A stretch of 64,000 nt of DNA from Liquidambar formosana (Eukaryota; Streptophyta; Magnoliopsida; Saxifragales; Altingiaceae): assembly GCA_039720395.1 (NCBI GenBank), contig CM077827.1:9587991-9651990 (forward strand). The letters run 5' to 3'. The position numbers and the translations under genes are program-made. Each line of letters begins with the position of its first letter. Position 1 is the stretch's first letter. A model generated the notes under the pieces. It was not told the DNA's origin. It made no database searches and worked only from the letters and a program-made list of their open reading frames with translations. Shown here piece after piece: positions 10,656-22,530 of this stretch.

Positions 10656-12787
10656 ATAAATCCTAACTATAGAATTACCCCATTTATTTTTTAGTAGTAA
10701 TATGGAATGACGGAAATTCTAACTGTATGATAAACAGGACTACTGTAAAAATAATCATTATATGAGAAAACCATAAATTGCCTGTTTTATTATTTATAGC
10801 ACGAACAATAGTTGCATTTTCATATACAATTGTACTTATCAATCTGCTAATGTACGTTTTCCCAGAGGAAGTAAATATGCTGATGCCAAGAAAATTAAAT
10901 TAGATAGGAAAAAAATAAGGCAAACTCAGCAATCTTTGATTATCCAACACAAGTCGAGAGTTTCTTACTCTTACTCATGCCTGTGTGTCCTTGTATCATA
11001 CAGTTCTCCGATAGTAGCATTGAATATAGTCCCCAACGAAGTGCAACCCAAAGCTTTAATGACCATCTGAAATGCTGTTGTGGATGCTGGCTTCATATAA
11101 ACACTAGTGAAATAAATTTATGTGCTGTTCTTCATTTTTTTTTAAATAAAATTTTTATCACTGTTTTATATTTAAAATCATCAGAGATGTATAGAGGAAT
11201 CTTAGATCACGTAAGTATACATATTTTTTGCATCACATTCATACTAATCTTGTTCATGCATCAAGTTTAATTAGACTAAGAAACTCAGAGTCCCCCCCCC
11301 CCCCCCCCGGCCGCGGGGCCCTCTCTCTTTTCCTTCTCTCTCACTGATGGAATGCTCAGAGTTCATGGTTGGTTCAGAATAGCTCAGTTTAGATCTATGC
11401 CCTCTTTCCTTCTCTTCCTTCTCTCTCACTTATGGAATGCTTAGAATGCATGGTTGGCTCAGAATAGCTCAGTTTAGATCTGTGCACTCGAGCTTTCCAA
11501 ATTTAGTGTTGTTTTATTCCCCCATTTTATATTATGTGTGTGTGTAAAGTTCCATTAGATTTTTTTATGTTTTTTTCCTACTCTTCATGCAGGTGTAAAG
11601 ACATCATCTTCTATATTATTTTATTTTGTAGATTCTGAAGTTGGAGTTTGCCCATTATGACTACAAGTCACAAGGAACCATATCAGCAAAGGATTTCGCC
11701 TTGTCTATGGTTGCTTCTGCCGACATGAATCATTTGAACAGGTTGCTTGATCGGGTTGATGAATTGAATAACAAGCCACATCTTAGAGACATACATATTA
11801 CATTTGAAGAATTCAAAAATTTTGCAGAGCTACGTAAAAGATTCCAGCCATTTTCCTTGGCTCTTTTTAGTTATGGGGAAGTGAATGGCCTGTTGACGAA
11901 GAAGGATTTCCAACGAGCTGCATCCCAAGTACGACACTCGCTTGTTCTCTTTTCCTAGTTCATGTATTTATTTTATGTTTTGTGACGAAGGGAATTTTCT
12001 TACATTCTAACAAAGTTGCTCAAATTTTGGATAAATTGCTGAATTATGAGCAACTTTTTTCATAAAGTTCAACTATAATGGGGAAATCTGAATGCATCGT
12101 TTGGATAAATTTCTGAATTATGAGTAACATTTTCTATGAAGTTCAAATATGATGGGGAACTCTGAATGCATAGTCACGCCGTACTTCATTAAAATGGGTA
12201 TTGCAGTGGCTGCTAAATCAGACCACTTCACCATTCAGACAGGATGCTGTCTGCATAACCATGCATGCAGAGCTCCCATTGCATGATTATTGTAAATAAT
12301 TCAATAGTCCATGATTTATAACATGAATTGCAAATTATTCTTGAACTATTCATCGAATTTCATTGTTGTTATGAATAATTCCAGATTTCCAGGTTGATGG
12401 CTTATGCTATTTTTGCTTTTAGCTTTTATTCTTTGCCCATTCATCCATTCTCGAACCACTTTTCATGCCACAATTTTCTGGACTGTGTTCCCAATAAATT
12501 TGAGTATCTGCCACACAATGATTTCTGAATACAAGATTTGTCACTTTGAATTTCTGTCTATTCAATATCAGGTATGTGGAGTTCCTCTCAATGAAAACGT
12601 GATTGAAATCATTTTCCATGTGTTTGACACGAACCATGATGGAACTTTAAGCTCAGATGAGTTTGTAAGAGTTTTGCAGAAACGAGAGAGGGACATTGCC
12701 CAACCTATGGAGGCAGGAATCTTCAGATTTTTATCTTGCTGTTCGAACTGTACGAATAAGTACTCTATTGGATGGTTGCTTTCTTAA
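1105..12787 (+). CDS. MICU: Mitochondrial calcium uptake protein (MICU), EF-hand; exon 1 frameshift
   Basis: Regulator of the mitochondrial calcium uniporter, in the intermembrane space. Exons: 1105-1485, 2964-3031, 6519-6742, 7226-7309, 9915-10128, 11632-11928, 12572-12787; every intron is GT-AG and all later exon phases agree. The N-terminus is Arg/Ser-rich and ends in RQFSTLPQ, a plausible presequence cleavage region. Canonical EF-hand loops are seen at about 214-225 ([12 protein letters not shown]), 248-259 (DIDNSGEIDRDE) and 442-453 ([12 protein letters not shown]); three loops match plant MICU rather than the two of animals. Exon 1 switches frame at 1330-1334, where one base is missing from a T run. 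With it the CDS would be 495 codons, close to the family's roughly 500 aa. As written, the protein is truncated after a Leu-rich out-of-frame tail. Introns 2 and 4 are swollen by transposons. The start is the first in-frame ATG. Confidence 0.92.
2461..2575. mobile_element. Small foldback element in MICU intron 2
   Basis: Inverted repeat of about 50-bp arms: gggagatacaatttgctctc near 2468 pairs with the complement of the segment ending gatagtatttccc near 2571, and cccacactcctca pairs with tgaggagtgtgg. No target duplication could be fixed, so the superfamily is unknown. Confidence 0.5.
3640..5100 (+). mobile_element. Ty3/gypsy retrotransposon relic (integrase to 3' region)
   Basis: A decayed 3' part of a Ty3-type polyprotein in MICU intron 2, same strand as the gene. 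Around 3648-3860 an integrase-core segment is readable ([14 protein letters not shown], then DRDVEF). At 4191-4340 follows the C-terminal integrase region ([16 protein letters not shown]), and at about 4650-4730 a chromodomain-like tail ([16 protein letters not shown]) in another frame. The pieces lie in different frames, separated by stops. The stretch 4850-5100, with tataaaggc and a polypyrimidine run, may be remaining LTR or 3' UTR, but no matching second LTR is visible. It is inactive. Confidence 0.75.
5702..5735 (+). pseudogene. U2 snRNA 5'-end fragment
   Basis: The stretch tacctttctcggccttttgg and the following ctaaga match the conserved 5' end of plant U2 spliceosomal RNA, including the branch-point-side stem-loop I sequence. 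Similarity ends after about 27-33 nt; the branch-point recognition region and Sm site are absent. No upstream sequence element of the RTCCCACATCG type was seen within 100 bp, so this is a truncated pseudogene in MICU intron 2 and not a functional snRNA gene. Confidence 0.7.
6193..6226. repeat. Poly(C)22-poly(A)12 tract
   Basis: Twenty-two C followed directly by twelve A, in MICU intron 2 about 290 bp before exon 3. A similar C21-A17 tract lies at 35914-35951. Confidence 0.9.
6797..7098. mobile_element. Stowaway-like MITE in MICU intron 3
   Basis: The right end carries gggacggagggagtg followed by TA, and the left end is TA then cttccgctgtccc, which is close to the Stowaway terminus CTCCCTCCGTCCC. 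The flanking caatgtttgag and ctcaaacattt also pair. TA duplication and about 30-bp imperfect inverted repeats support a Tc1/mariner-derived MITE. The internal sequence is AT-rich and non-coding. Confidence 0.6.
8169..8587. mobile_element. 419-bp foldback MITE inside a TA repeat (MICU intron 4)
   Basis: Arms of roughly 140 bp: the left side holds gatctatttacagccagtgt and caatccaaccgttggatt, and the reverse complement of the right side holds gatccgtttacacccggtgt and the same caatccaaccgttggatt. Both ends abut (TA)n, so insertion at TA is likely but the duplication cannot be separated from the microsatellite at about 8130-8168. Non-coding. Confidence 0.7.
10614..10655. repeat. (TAG)n microsatellite in MICU intron 5
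   Basis: About a dozen TAG/GTA trinucleotides in a nearly pure run. It has no visible link to splicing. Confidence 0.85.
11292..11490. repeat. Poly(C)17 followed by an 80-90 bp tandem duplication
   Basis: A C17 tract and the GC-rich word ggccgcggggccc at 11292-11321 are followed by two copies (about 11320-11398 and 11399-11488) of a unit containing ttctctctcact, atggaatgct and cagaatagctcagtttagat. It lies in MICU intron 5. Confidence 0.7.
12020..12172. repeat. Short tandem duplication in MICU intron 6
   Basis: The phrase ttggataaattgctgaattatgag recurs in diverged form about 80 bp later (ttggataaatttctgaattatgag), followed in both copies by aagttcaa, atgatgggga-like sequence and tctgaatgcat. 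It is a simple local duplication. Confidence 0.6.
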
Positions 12788-14667
12788 CCTATTTCTGAGT
12801 GCATGTGGGTCCTGAAGGTTACATGAAGCTGCTTCTGATATCTTAGAGATGAGAACCTGTTGTAACTACATAATAGCTAACTTGTTCTTAGACAGCTGAC
12901 TTGCAGTTAAGAATCTTCTTTAGGAACGGCTTGAGATTTGAGGTATTTAACTTGAAGGCAAATCTTATGGTTCCTCTACATGTTACTTGTGTCTTGATAC
13001 GGCTTGTAATCAGTGTATAATTATTGTGTACTTATGTGCAGATCATCTGCTTTTCTTCATCCGTTGTTGTTGTTGTCGTCGTTGTTGTCGTCACTAGTGT
13101 ATGTGTAGATTTTATCAGTGACCTACATTACGGCTCTCCGGGAAATTGTACAGTTGGAATGCATATTTGTGCATACTCTGAGAAATTAAAATTTGTCGGA
13201 ATTTTAAACAGTACTTGCTTTGTCTTGTGAAAGTAACTTGGTGTGGGATTTTTCCTATATATTCCATACTTCTAGTTGAGTCAATAGGAAAAAAGACTTC
13301 GTGGAAATGCCATGTAGGCTACTTATCTATGTTCTTTGTAAAATTACTTATTTCATATATATATTTATATAGTCATTTTTCTATAAGGTGCACAGGCAGG
13401 TTTGAGACGGGACAGCCCAATCCCAACCTTGCCCACGAAACTAAAAACTAATCCCCAACCTGACACAAGCCTACATCAAGGTGGAACGGGATAAGACTAC
13501 ATGAAGAGGCAGGCTGGGGCGGCTATCCCACCAGTGAAAACATTTGCAACGGTGAGCCACTTGTGTCCTAAGTGGCATTGTTTTACCAAACAACATACTT
13601 CTAACGTCAACAGTGTTGATGTAACTTACGTGTCTGATTTAATATAGTATATATCAAATGGTATTAGAAAAAGAAAAAAGAAAGCAACTGTGATAAAATG
13701 TAGCAAGTACCAATTTTGTGTGCCATATGTGGCATAGACCTACCGGTATTAAAATTCGCATGTCACATCAGTACACCAATGAAAATATTATTCTTAAAAT
13801 GTTCCCGAAGTTATGATATTGGCAAGGCAATATACCACAACATGGGTGATTAGGTGGTGTCTAACATAGAGACATCCATTATGTATCCTATCTATTAGTG
13901 GGAGAAGAAAAACTTATACGAAATTATGAAATTGTTGATGTGGTGTGTTACAAGTCAATGAGAGAGGAGGAAAATAAAATTGTCAAACTATTTTTGGTTT
14001 TACGATCCTATTTTGCTTTTACTCTATTGACCCGTAACATTTGGAATGTAAACAAACCAAGTAGTGTGCTGTTAAAATTCAGCTAATTAAATTAATGAGT
14101 TAAAAAAATAAACGAATTTGAATGAACATCTTATCAAGTTGAGATTGAATAATATTTCTAATAAACTTTGAATGATATATGAATTCGACTTGTTTACTTC
14201 ACAGGAGAATTTTAAGAAATTTTATATTCAACCAATCTTGAGTTTAACTAAAATAATTTGACTCATTTTATAATCTCTACTTACACTATGTGAGCGCGTC
14301 ACAGTTACAGTTACGTGAAAGACTCACCTCCGTCGGTGGTAATAATCGCGTGAATCTAATAATTTTTTTTTTTTCTTAAAAAAAAAAAACGTGAAAACGC
14401 GTTAACCAAATGAAAGTCCGATGACAGATCCATCCTTTCAAGAATATTCCTTTCCTGTTCAGTGAGTGGGTTCCACTAAGATTTTATTACAGGTAGGATT
14501 TAGGATGCTTCCACCTTTCTAGGCGTTGACGAGTCATTGGTCCAACCCCCTTCAAGACGCGTGCACTACACGCTCCAATTGTAATTCTCCAGGACTCCAT
14601 GCTGTAGCAAAATTAGAAGGGAAAATAAACGCAGGTCATCTGAAACAATTTAAAATGATTTCTTTAA
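12788..14667. other. Intergenic, MICU 3' region, no gene seen
   Basis: This holds the MICU 3' UTR, a short (TTG/GTC)n run near 13060-13095 and AT-rich DNA. A GC-richer patch at 13390-13560 with repeated gggacagcccaatccc-like words may be a transposon remnant, but no boundaries could be set. No protein-like ORF is supported. Confidence 0.5.
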
Positions 14668-14938
14668 ATACTTCCCCAGTTCTTAAATAAAGTGATCTAT
14701 TTTTTTTTTTAGAAATTTTAAAATTATTATCATATTTCAAAAGTCATTAGTTTTTTTTTATTTATTTTCTAAAATACTTTTAAAAAGATATTTTCTTTTT
14801 TCTAATGTTTTACACATTCGAGGGCAAAATTTAAATATCTAAACATATGCATTGATGTGAAAGCATTTAATAGGATTTTCTTTAAAAAAAAACGTGTTTT
14901 TTCAAAAGAAACGGCTAATTTGAAACGAAGGGAGTACT
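14668..14938. mobile_element. Stowaway-like MITE, degraded
   Basis: The right end reads ttgaaacgaagggagta, the usual terminus of this group, and the left end reads tacttccccagttcttaaat, a diverged counterpart. The inside contains gtgaaagcatttaa, also present in the related copy at 63077-63346. Part of a further relative seems to follow to about 15115. Non-coding. Confidence 0.5.
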
Positions 14939-15528
14939 ATTTTTCATGGTATAAAATACATAAAAAAGATATTTTTTTAAAAAAAACTACTATTTGTTAT
15001 GGTGGGTAAAATTGGAATATTAAAACAATTTAGTGGATGTAAATGCTATTAAATGTATTTTCTTTATATTAAAAAAAAAAAAAAAAAACTATGTTCTTTC
15101 AAGGGAATAGTCATTGACGAATGAGGAACAAAGAGAACTTTTTATTTATTACGTGTTTGTTTTGTGAGAGCATGAGACTTGTACAAAGTAAAAATATTAT
15201 TTTACAAAAAACATGTGTTGTGCCAATTGGGATAAAATGCTCGTGAGTCATGACTAATAGTAGCATTTTTTTTCAATGATTTTATAAACAAACAATTTGA
15301 GAAAGGAAATGACTACCACCAACACCTATTACTGTGAGCTCATGATGAAACTGATCCTTTTAACACTATACATATATCTATCAAAATTTAATATAAAAGC
15401 CTATTGAGATTTTTTCTTTTTTGCTAGGGTTATTCACTTACTAAAGTTCACAACTTTTAACTTCTAATTTAGGTTATGAGCATCACTTTTTGACTTTGGT
15501 TATCACATCTCATAAAAAGGGATAATAA

Positions 15529-15862
15529 TCTATATCTATACTACCTATAAAAAGATGAATGTAAGAAAAACTTTTGATTGACTAATATACCCTTATTTTA
15601 ATTTTTAAATACGCAACTACCCATCCTTCTGCATTTATAGGAAATATAGTAATATGGAAATTATAATTCTAAAACACATACCCTAATATATAAAACACAA
15701 ATAGAAATTCAAAGGAAATGGAAATTATAATCCCTATATAATAAATAGAAATATATAGAAATATGGAAACTATAATTCTAAAACACATACTTTAATATAT
15801 TCTAAAACACATACCTTAATTTATAAAATAGGAATTCAAAGAATCAAACACATACCTTAAAT

Positions 15863-15924
<62 letters not shown>

Positions 15925-16857
15925 GATTACATAATTACAATTTCAAAGGTTTCATACCACGAACTTGGCCCGATTCAAATGTTCATCCTCAATGGACTCT
16001 CCTCTCTATCGTTACCAACTCCAAAAAGAGGTAAATAAGGGCACGGTTAACACTTCCTTTGAATGGTAGCTTGAGGCCTCTATTACTCTACGAGTAGTGT
16101 TTTCTATTGGTTAGCTGATTCCTAAAATAATAGGATGCATCTACGTCTTTGATTCTATCTGGTGACTATGATTGGGTTATGCCACATTGATAATACACAT
16201 ATGACACAATCCTATTCTCTTATTGTTTCCTAATCTAAATAAGCTCAACAATCTTAATCCTTTTTAAATTAGTATTTATTACGTATTCTAATTATTTAGT
16301 TGGGCTACTATTTTAGCGGGCCACTTTGCGCTTGGGTAGCCAAAAAGAGGAAAGCATCAAATAAAAACCCTTTCTTACTTCTTGTTTTTTTCCAAGTATA
16401 TGGAGTTGATCTTGTATGATTTTTTTATTCTTTCATGCACCGATCTCACATATATATATATTTTTTGTGCTTAGTTTTGATGGATGATCATCATACATTT
16501 TTATTGATTCTTCATGTGTTGGTGTTAATGATTCAAAGACCAAACCATAACAAAATTTTCTATACTATAATACTAATGATTTTTTATAAATAAATTATTT
16601 TGATTTTGATTTTTTTTCCCCATATATATACACTTTTTGTGCTTAGTTTTGATGGATGATCATCATAAATTTTTATTGATTCTTCATATGTTAATGCTAA
16701 TGCTAATGATTCAAAGACCAAACTATAACAAAATTTAATATAATATAACACTAATGATTTTTTATAAATAAATTATTTTTATTTTCATTTCAAAAAAAAA
16801 AAAAAACAATTCTCACAAAAAAAAATTCACATGCAACGCACGTGTGCTATCACTAGT
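15529..16857 (+). mobile_element. Non-autonomous Helitron with internal tandem repeat
   Basis: The 5' end is tctatatctatactacctat, preceded by A. The 3' end is a short palindrome (gcacgtgtgc) followed by tatcactagt, that is the CTRRT terminus CTAGT, and then T. Insertion between A and T, a 5' TC, a 3' hairpin plus CTAGT and no terminal inverted repeat are the Helitron signature. It contains a pure (TA)n of about 50 bp near 15868-15918 and two copies of a 172-bp unit (about 16450-16621 and 16622-16793) sharing gtgcttagttttgatggatg. No Rep/helicase coding is present. Confidence 0.7.
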
Positions 16858-17149
16858 TAGAGCTAAATATGTAGAGGCAGGGTCAAGTTTTGGTAACTTT
16901 CTTCCACATCAATTAAAGTTTAAAATAATTCCAAGAAAAATGATACTTGTTTTAATTTTTTTTTATTTTAAAAATTAAGCATTTCAGATGATGTAACAAC
17001 ATAACAAACACAAATTTAAATTTCAAAAATTAAAAGTTGAATAATTAAATCTAATATAAAATTACCACATCATTTGGGATATTAAATATTATTAAAAAAA
17101 GAAAGAAAGAAAGAAAGAAAGAAAAGATATATAGCATTGTTCATTTTGC

Positions 17150-17519
17150 TCTAATGCCAACGATGAATGACTAATCCATAAGAAGCTTCAATCATCCTCG
17201 AAAGAGATGCTGCGATTGGGATTGCCCTTCTTTTTGATTGGTCCACTGATCCACCTTGGTCTATTGAGCCTTTAACCAAGGAAGTTAGATCTCTTTTAAG
17301 TTCCTTTTTGTGTGGAATGTATGTTCTGTTCTTAGGTTTGCTAATAGAGTTGTTCATTCCCTTGCCTAGTGGGTAATTTTTTATTACCGTTTTGCCTCCA
17401 TTCCCATTTCATCTCTCCCTCGTTGTGTGCTTTGTGCGGAGATGGATGATGAGAATGGCGTTGAAACTGTTTCTCTCTTTTCCTCAATATAATTCTTTTG
17501 ATTAAAAAAAAAAAAAAAA
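17150..17519 (+). mobile_element. 5'-truncated LINE tail (RNase H end plus poly-A)
   Basis: In one frame the region 17190-17290 reads IALLFDWSTDPPWSIEP and then LTKEVRSLL; a frame shift later it gives ANRVVHSLA, the usual end of the plant L1-type RNase H domain. It finishes in a 15-base A run at about 17505-17519. The 5' end and target duplication are not clear. It sits about 300 bp upstream of the probable PHOX promoter, on the same strand. Confidence 0.65.
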
Positions 17520-17827
17520 TACCTTCCTTTGTTGGGCTCAAACACTTTATTTGCTTTGTAACCCCTTTCCCCACTTCGGCACTTCCCACAGAAACCTAAC
17601 GACAAAAATGAGAAGAGAGCTGCATCGTCTGTCCGAGCGTGATTGCACGCACTTCAATGGAGTGTTGGGGCGAGGATTCTACTGAGGCCCTTGGGGGCGG
17701 GGGAGCGTTGACGCCCTGCAAAGGACACCCTAGGCGCTGGCTTTCCTTACATGTATCTTTGCTCTTTTTCCTTCCGCAACCGAAAGACGCCATTAATCAG
17801 TACTACCTGTAATTCGTAGCGTAGCTC

Positions 17828-17845
17828 CCCAACTATATATAGAAA
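17828..17845 (+). promoter_or_regulatory. Possible TATA box of the PHOX gene
   Basis: The sequence ctatatatagaaa lies about 455 bp upstream of the ATG at 18290. The intervening leader has pyrimidine- and TA-rich runs and several ATGs, so a spliced or long 5' UTR is possible. This is suggested only by motif and position. Confidence 0.3.
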
Positions 17846-18289
17846 TATATAAGAATTCGGCTTCTACGAATAAGTTTCCTTCTATGGATTTTATAATTCT
17901 TGCTGAGCACCAACGCAGAGTTGCAGAGGCTTTCATTTCAATTCCTCATTGAGCGAGAGTATATATATACACACACATACACATATACATATAGAGAGAT
18001 TGAGACTTGTTTCTCTCTCGATCAGTGTCGCTAGATCCTGATTGAGAGAGATTTTGTCTGTTACTGTATTTGATATATATATATATATATATATTTTTTT
18101 TTTGATTGATTGAAATTTTTTTGAATTTAGGGTTTTGGGTTTGGGTTTTTCCATTTAATGATTGGATGTGTTTTGTGTGAGGAGGGTTTTGATTAGAAAC
18201 ATTATTGGAGTTTTTTGAGCTTTGATTTCTGTGTTTTTGTGCGTGTTTTTTTTTTTTTTCTTTTTTTGGTAACTATTGTATTAGTACCA

Positions 18290-20501
18290 ATGGGAAAGCC
18301 TACTGGTAAGAGCAAGAAACAGGGGGGACCAAAACCCCGTGATGGAACAGCGAAACCAGCCAAACCCACCTCCGATCGAAGCCAGAAACCATTCGACGAA
18401 GACACGGCGATATTCATTACCATGTCCCGAGAACTCAAGGAAGAAGGCAACAGAGTCTTTCAAAAGCGCGACCACGAAGGCGCCATGTTGAAGTACGAAA
18501 AGGCCTTGAAACTCCTCCCCACAAACCACATCGACGTTGCGTATTTGCGCAGCAACATGGCCGCTTGCTATATGCAGATGGGTATCGGCGAATACCCACG
18601 AGCGATCAACGAGTGTAATTTAGCGCTCAAGGTAGCACCCAAATATAGCAAAGCGCTGTTGAAGCGGGCGAGGTGTTATGAGGCTTTGAATAGGTTGGAT
18701 TTGGCTTTGAGGGATGTTAATTGTGTTCTAAGTATGGAGCCGAGCAATACTACCGCGTTGGAGATTGCAGAGAGGGTGAACGAGCTTGTGGAGAAGAAGG
18801 GTATAAAGATTGACGATAAAGAAATCGATTTGGGGACGGATTATAGCGATTCGCCTTCCTTTAAGGTGGTGAAAGAGAAGGAAGTGGTGAAGGAGAAGGC
18901 GCGGAAGAAGAAGAGTAACAAGGTTGAGGAGAAAAAGGTGGAGGATAAGGTGGTCGTGAAGGAGGAGAATGTTAGTGCTATTGTTAAGGAAGAAAAAGTG
19001 GTGACGAGGACGGTGAAATTGGTTTTCGGGGAGGACATTAGGGGGGCAGAGATGCCGGTGAATAGCAGTATTCGATTGGTCAGGGACATAGTTCGGGATC
19101 GATTTCCAAACTTGAAGGGCATTCTTGTGAAGTACAAGGACCGAGAGGGTGATTTGGTTACAATCACAACTACGGATGAGCTGAGGTTGGTTGAAGCGTC
19201 AGCTAATTCGCAGGGTTCTCTTAGATTGTATATTGCAGAAGTTAGTCCTGATCAAGAACCGGTGTACGAGGGAATGAACAACGAGGCTGGGGTGAATGAA
19301 AATCAGATGAAGAAAAGTAATGTTACTGAGAATGGTGATTTGAAGAAAGGCAGAGAAATTGAAAAGGGGTCGTGTTGTATTGATGATTGGATTGTACAGT
19401 TTGCGCGGCTGTTCAAGAACCATGTTGGGTTCAATTCTGATTCGTACTTGGACCTTCACGAGCTTGGGATGAAGCTATACTCAGAGGCAATGGAGGACAC
19501 TGTTACCAATGAAGATGCCCAAGAACTTTTTGAAATTGCTGCAGAGAAATTTCAAGAGATGGCGGCTCTAGCGTTGTTTAATTGGGGAAATGTTCACATG
19601 TCCAGGGCGAGGAAGCAGGTGTGCATTTCGGAAGATGGTTCCAGGGAATCCGTACTTGCACAGATAAATACAGCATACGAGTGGGCACGGAAAGAATATA
19701 TAAAGGCAGGAATGAGGTATGAAGAAGCTCTAAAAATCAAACCGGACTTCTACGAAGGTCTTCTTGCACTTGGGCAGCAGCAGTTTGAGCAAGCAAAGCT
19801 CTCTTGGTACTATGCAATTGGGAGCAAGGTTGATTTAGAATTGGGGCCTTCTTCCGAGGTTCTGCAGCTTTATAACAAGGCTGAGGACAGCATGGAGAGG
19901 GGCATGCAGATGTGGGAGGAGATGGAGGAGCAGCGTCTAAATGGGCTCTCCAAATTAGATAAATATAAAGCTCAGTTGCAGAAAATGGGTTTGGATGGCT
20001 TATTTAAAGATATATCTGCCGATGAAACTGCTGAGCAAGCTGCGAACATGAAATCGCAGATATACATCATATGGGGTACCTTGCTCTATGAGCGTTCTGT
20101 TGTGGAATTCAAGTTGGGGCTACCGGTCTGGGAAGAATGTTTGGAGGTCGCTGTTGAGAAGTTTGAACTTGCTGGAGCTTCTCCAACAGATATAGCGGTC
20201 ATGATAAAGAACCATTGTTCCAATGGAACTGCACTGGAAGGTAAAATAAAATTACCTGCTGGCACAAAATGTTGCTCATTGTAGTAGTATTGTATTCTTA
20301 TCCCTTTAAAAGGTTAGAATTAGAAATAATTGACCATTTTGCAATATTGCAGGTTTGGGTTTTAAAATTGATGAGATAGTACAGGCATGGAATGAGATGT
20401 ACGATGCTAAAAGGTGGCAGATTGGTGTTCCATCTTTTAGACTAGAACCATTATTTCGTCGGCAGGTCTCAAAACTTCATTATATCTTGGAGCATGTTTG
20501 A
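18290..20501 (+). CDS. PHOX1: TPR and PB1 domain protein, PHOX1/PHOX4 type
   Basis: Exons 18290-20240 and 20353-20501 (GT-AG, phase 1) give 700 codons, 699 aa, with no break. The order is: basic N-terminus; three TPR units at about residues 46-160 ([20 protein letters not shown] begins the first); a Lys/Glu/Val-rich linker at 190-237; a PB1 domain at about 239-317 ([16 protein letters not shown], with acidic motif [11 protein letters not shown]); and a long C-terminal TPR-like helical region ending [19 protein letters not shown]. This architecture is the Arabidopsis Phox1-4 group. Its TPRs are of the carboxylate-clamp kind that bind the EEVD tails of HSP70/HSP90, while PB1 mediates oligomerisation. 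It resembles PHOX1/4 more than CLMP1. The C-terminus stops about five residues before the usual family end. The start is the first in-frame ATG. Confidence 0.9.
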
Positions 20502-22530
20502 GATTTTTAATTATGATTGGGCAATCTTTAGTGACGTTGAACGAAGGCGGAGTACCAGTGCTCCATTTTTTAGATGTTACGCTGTTGCCGACTAAGATAG
20601 GTAAGCCGACACATTTGATTTTGTTTTTATAGAGTTTTTCTTACTGGTGATATGCTGACATCGTATGATTGAAAAAAACATCAAACAATGACATGCTATA
20701 CACTGACTTGCTTTAATTTATAACATTGACCAAGTATTAGACATAAATCTAAAAAGAAATGGATTGATTTATTAATTACAATTTTGAAATTTCTTTCTTT
20801 ACCTGAATACATGGTTTCTAATATCTCACCATTGAATGACTTGAATGGGATTTGTGTGGTTGACTCCATAGTCAATATAGTGTGAAATACAACTAATTCC
20901 CCTAGATGCAATCGTGGTAATACACATATATCTTTAAAGATCTTAGTTAGGCTCACAATGCTGGAGTCATGGGGTTGCAGTTGGAATTGGGTTTTAGGGA
21001 AGTGCTCTCTAAAGATTGGATTGGAGTTGGCTAGGAGGTTTCTATGATATATCTAATTGAATTATGAAGATATGTGACTCTTTCGTTTTATTAAATTTAA
21101 ACATATATTGCTTAGGATTATTAGTAATTGGTTAATAGTAGTTAATTGAATAACTCTGGGTAATGTAAAAGCAGTAATGTTAATAGTGAATTGAAATGTG
21201 ATGATTGGACACTGATGGCAGCAGTGCTTTTTCAATATGTTTAAAGGGTTTGACAGAAACAGAAGCCAAAGTGTAGTTGATATGGTTTTTTTAGGTCATG
21301 GGACTGGAGCCAATGAAGTTGCTGATATGGTTTTTTGGCTTTTCTTTTTGCTTTAGGTAACGAGTAGGGATAGATCACCTACTAATTTAGTGTTCCCCTT
21401 TGGTTCTCCAGTTCTAAGCATGTGTTCCCTCTAGATTTGAGACTCAGGGCTGTTTGGCACTATTGTAGTGATTAGTCAAGTGCTTTTTTTATAAGAGCCA
21501 AATAGAGAAGAGATCATTATAAATAGGTTTGATGGTGCTTGATTATTGCGTACTTAAAAGAGTTTCTAGTTCAGGGAGCGCTTTATGTTTGTTTGGTGGT
21601 AATACTGGTTGAAGCATTTCCAACCTTAAATCTGACTGTAATGCCCTTTTTGAATTTAATAAAATTTGTTTGGTACGAAGAACAGATATATACTAAAATT
21701 AAAGGGTGGAAAAAGATATCTTGAATAAGGACACGATTCATTGTGGTGCATCATGGAATTTTCTGTTGCTCTATTTTCAGTCACAGTCCCTCTTTGCCTG
21801 CAATTTCCATCGTACTATTGTCATATCAAAATAAATATAGGGACAAATTGTTTCATCTGTAAAAGATTCATTACATGTAAAAACTCTTCCCCAGTAGGGA
21901 GGTTATAACATCTTTGGGTAAAAGCTACATCCGCCCAACTTTTGCTAGAAGAGCTTTATGTTCTTCTCCCTCTTCATGATGTTGCAGTTTTTGTGTTAGA
22001 CGAAAGATTTGGAAACACACTTGACCAGCAAAAAAGTGCTTTTAGGCCATTGCACCACACCACCTAACAGGCTCAATGTTGCCTTTCAGGTAACATCTTG
22101 TATCTCTTATTTGGTTGGGAAATTAGGGACTGGGATGGTAATTCAAGCTTCTAATGGGATTTTTGCATTCTTCATTTTTCAGTACTATGTAGACATTAAG
22201 GAAAGGAAAGAAATAAGCATATTTTCAATTGTATTGGGTGGAGAGCTGCTGACAGCTATGCATTTCTGTGTTCAATGCTTAAGTCATGTTTGAATTTTAT
22301 TTTATTTTTTGACAACGGTAAGTCATGTTTGAAATATTTACATGTCAGATAATTCAATTCTTGGGATTTGGGTTTGTTGATATGGCTTGGGTTATAAACT
22401 TATAATATGAATTATTATCAGTAACAAAGAGTCATGTGGTTTAGGTTAAGTTGGCTGTGTGAGGAGGAAGATAAAAGGGAGTAAAGGATGTTTCACCAGG
22501 CTGGGTGGTAAAATCTGAATACAGATCAAA
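20502..22530. other. Intergenic, PHOX 3' region, no gene seen
   Basis: This is AT-rich unique-looking sequence including the PHOX 3' UTR. No ORF resembles a known family and no element boundaries could be assigned. Confidence 0.5.

Noticed and set aside
20470..20501. Possible further PHOX intron at cggcag/gtctca
   Set aside because: Reading through gives [11 protein letters not shown], which matches the family C-terminus, so no splice is needed.
22009..22293. 94-aa + strand ORF with hydrophobic stretches
   Set aside because: No domain similarity that I recognise; the composition is that of AT-rich intergenic DNA.
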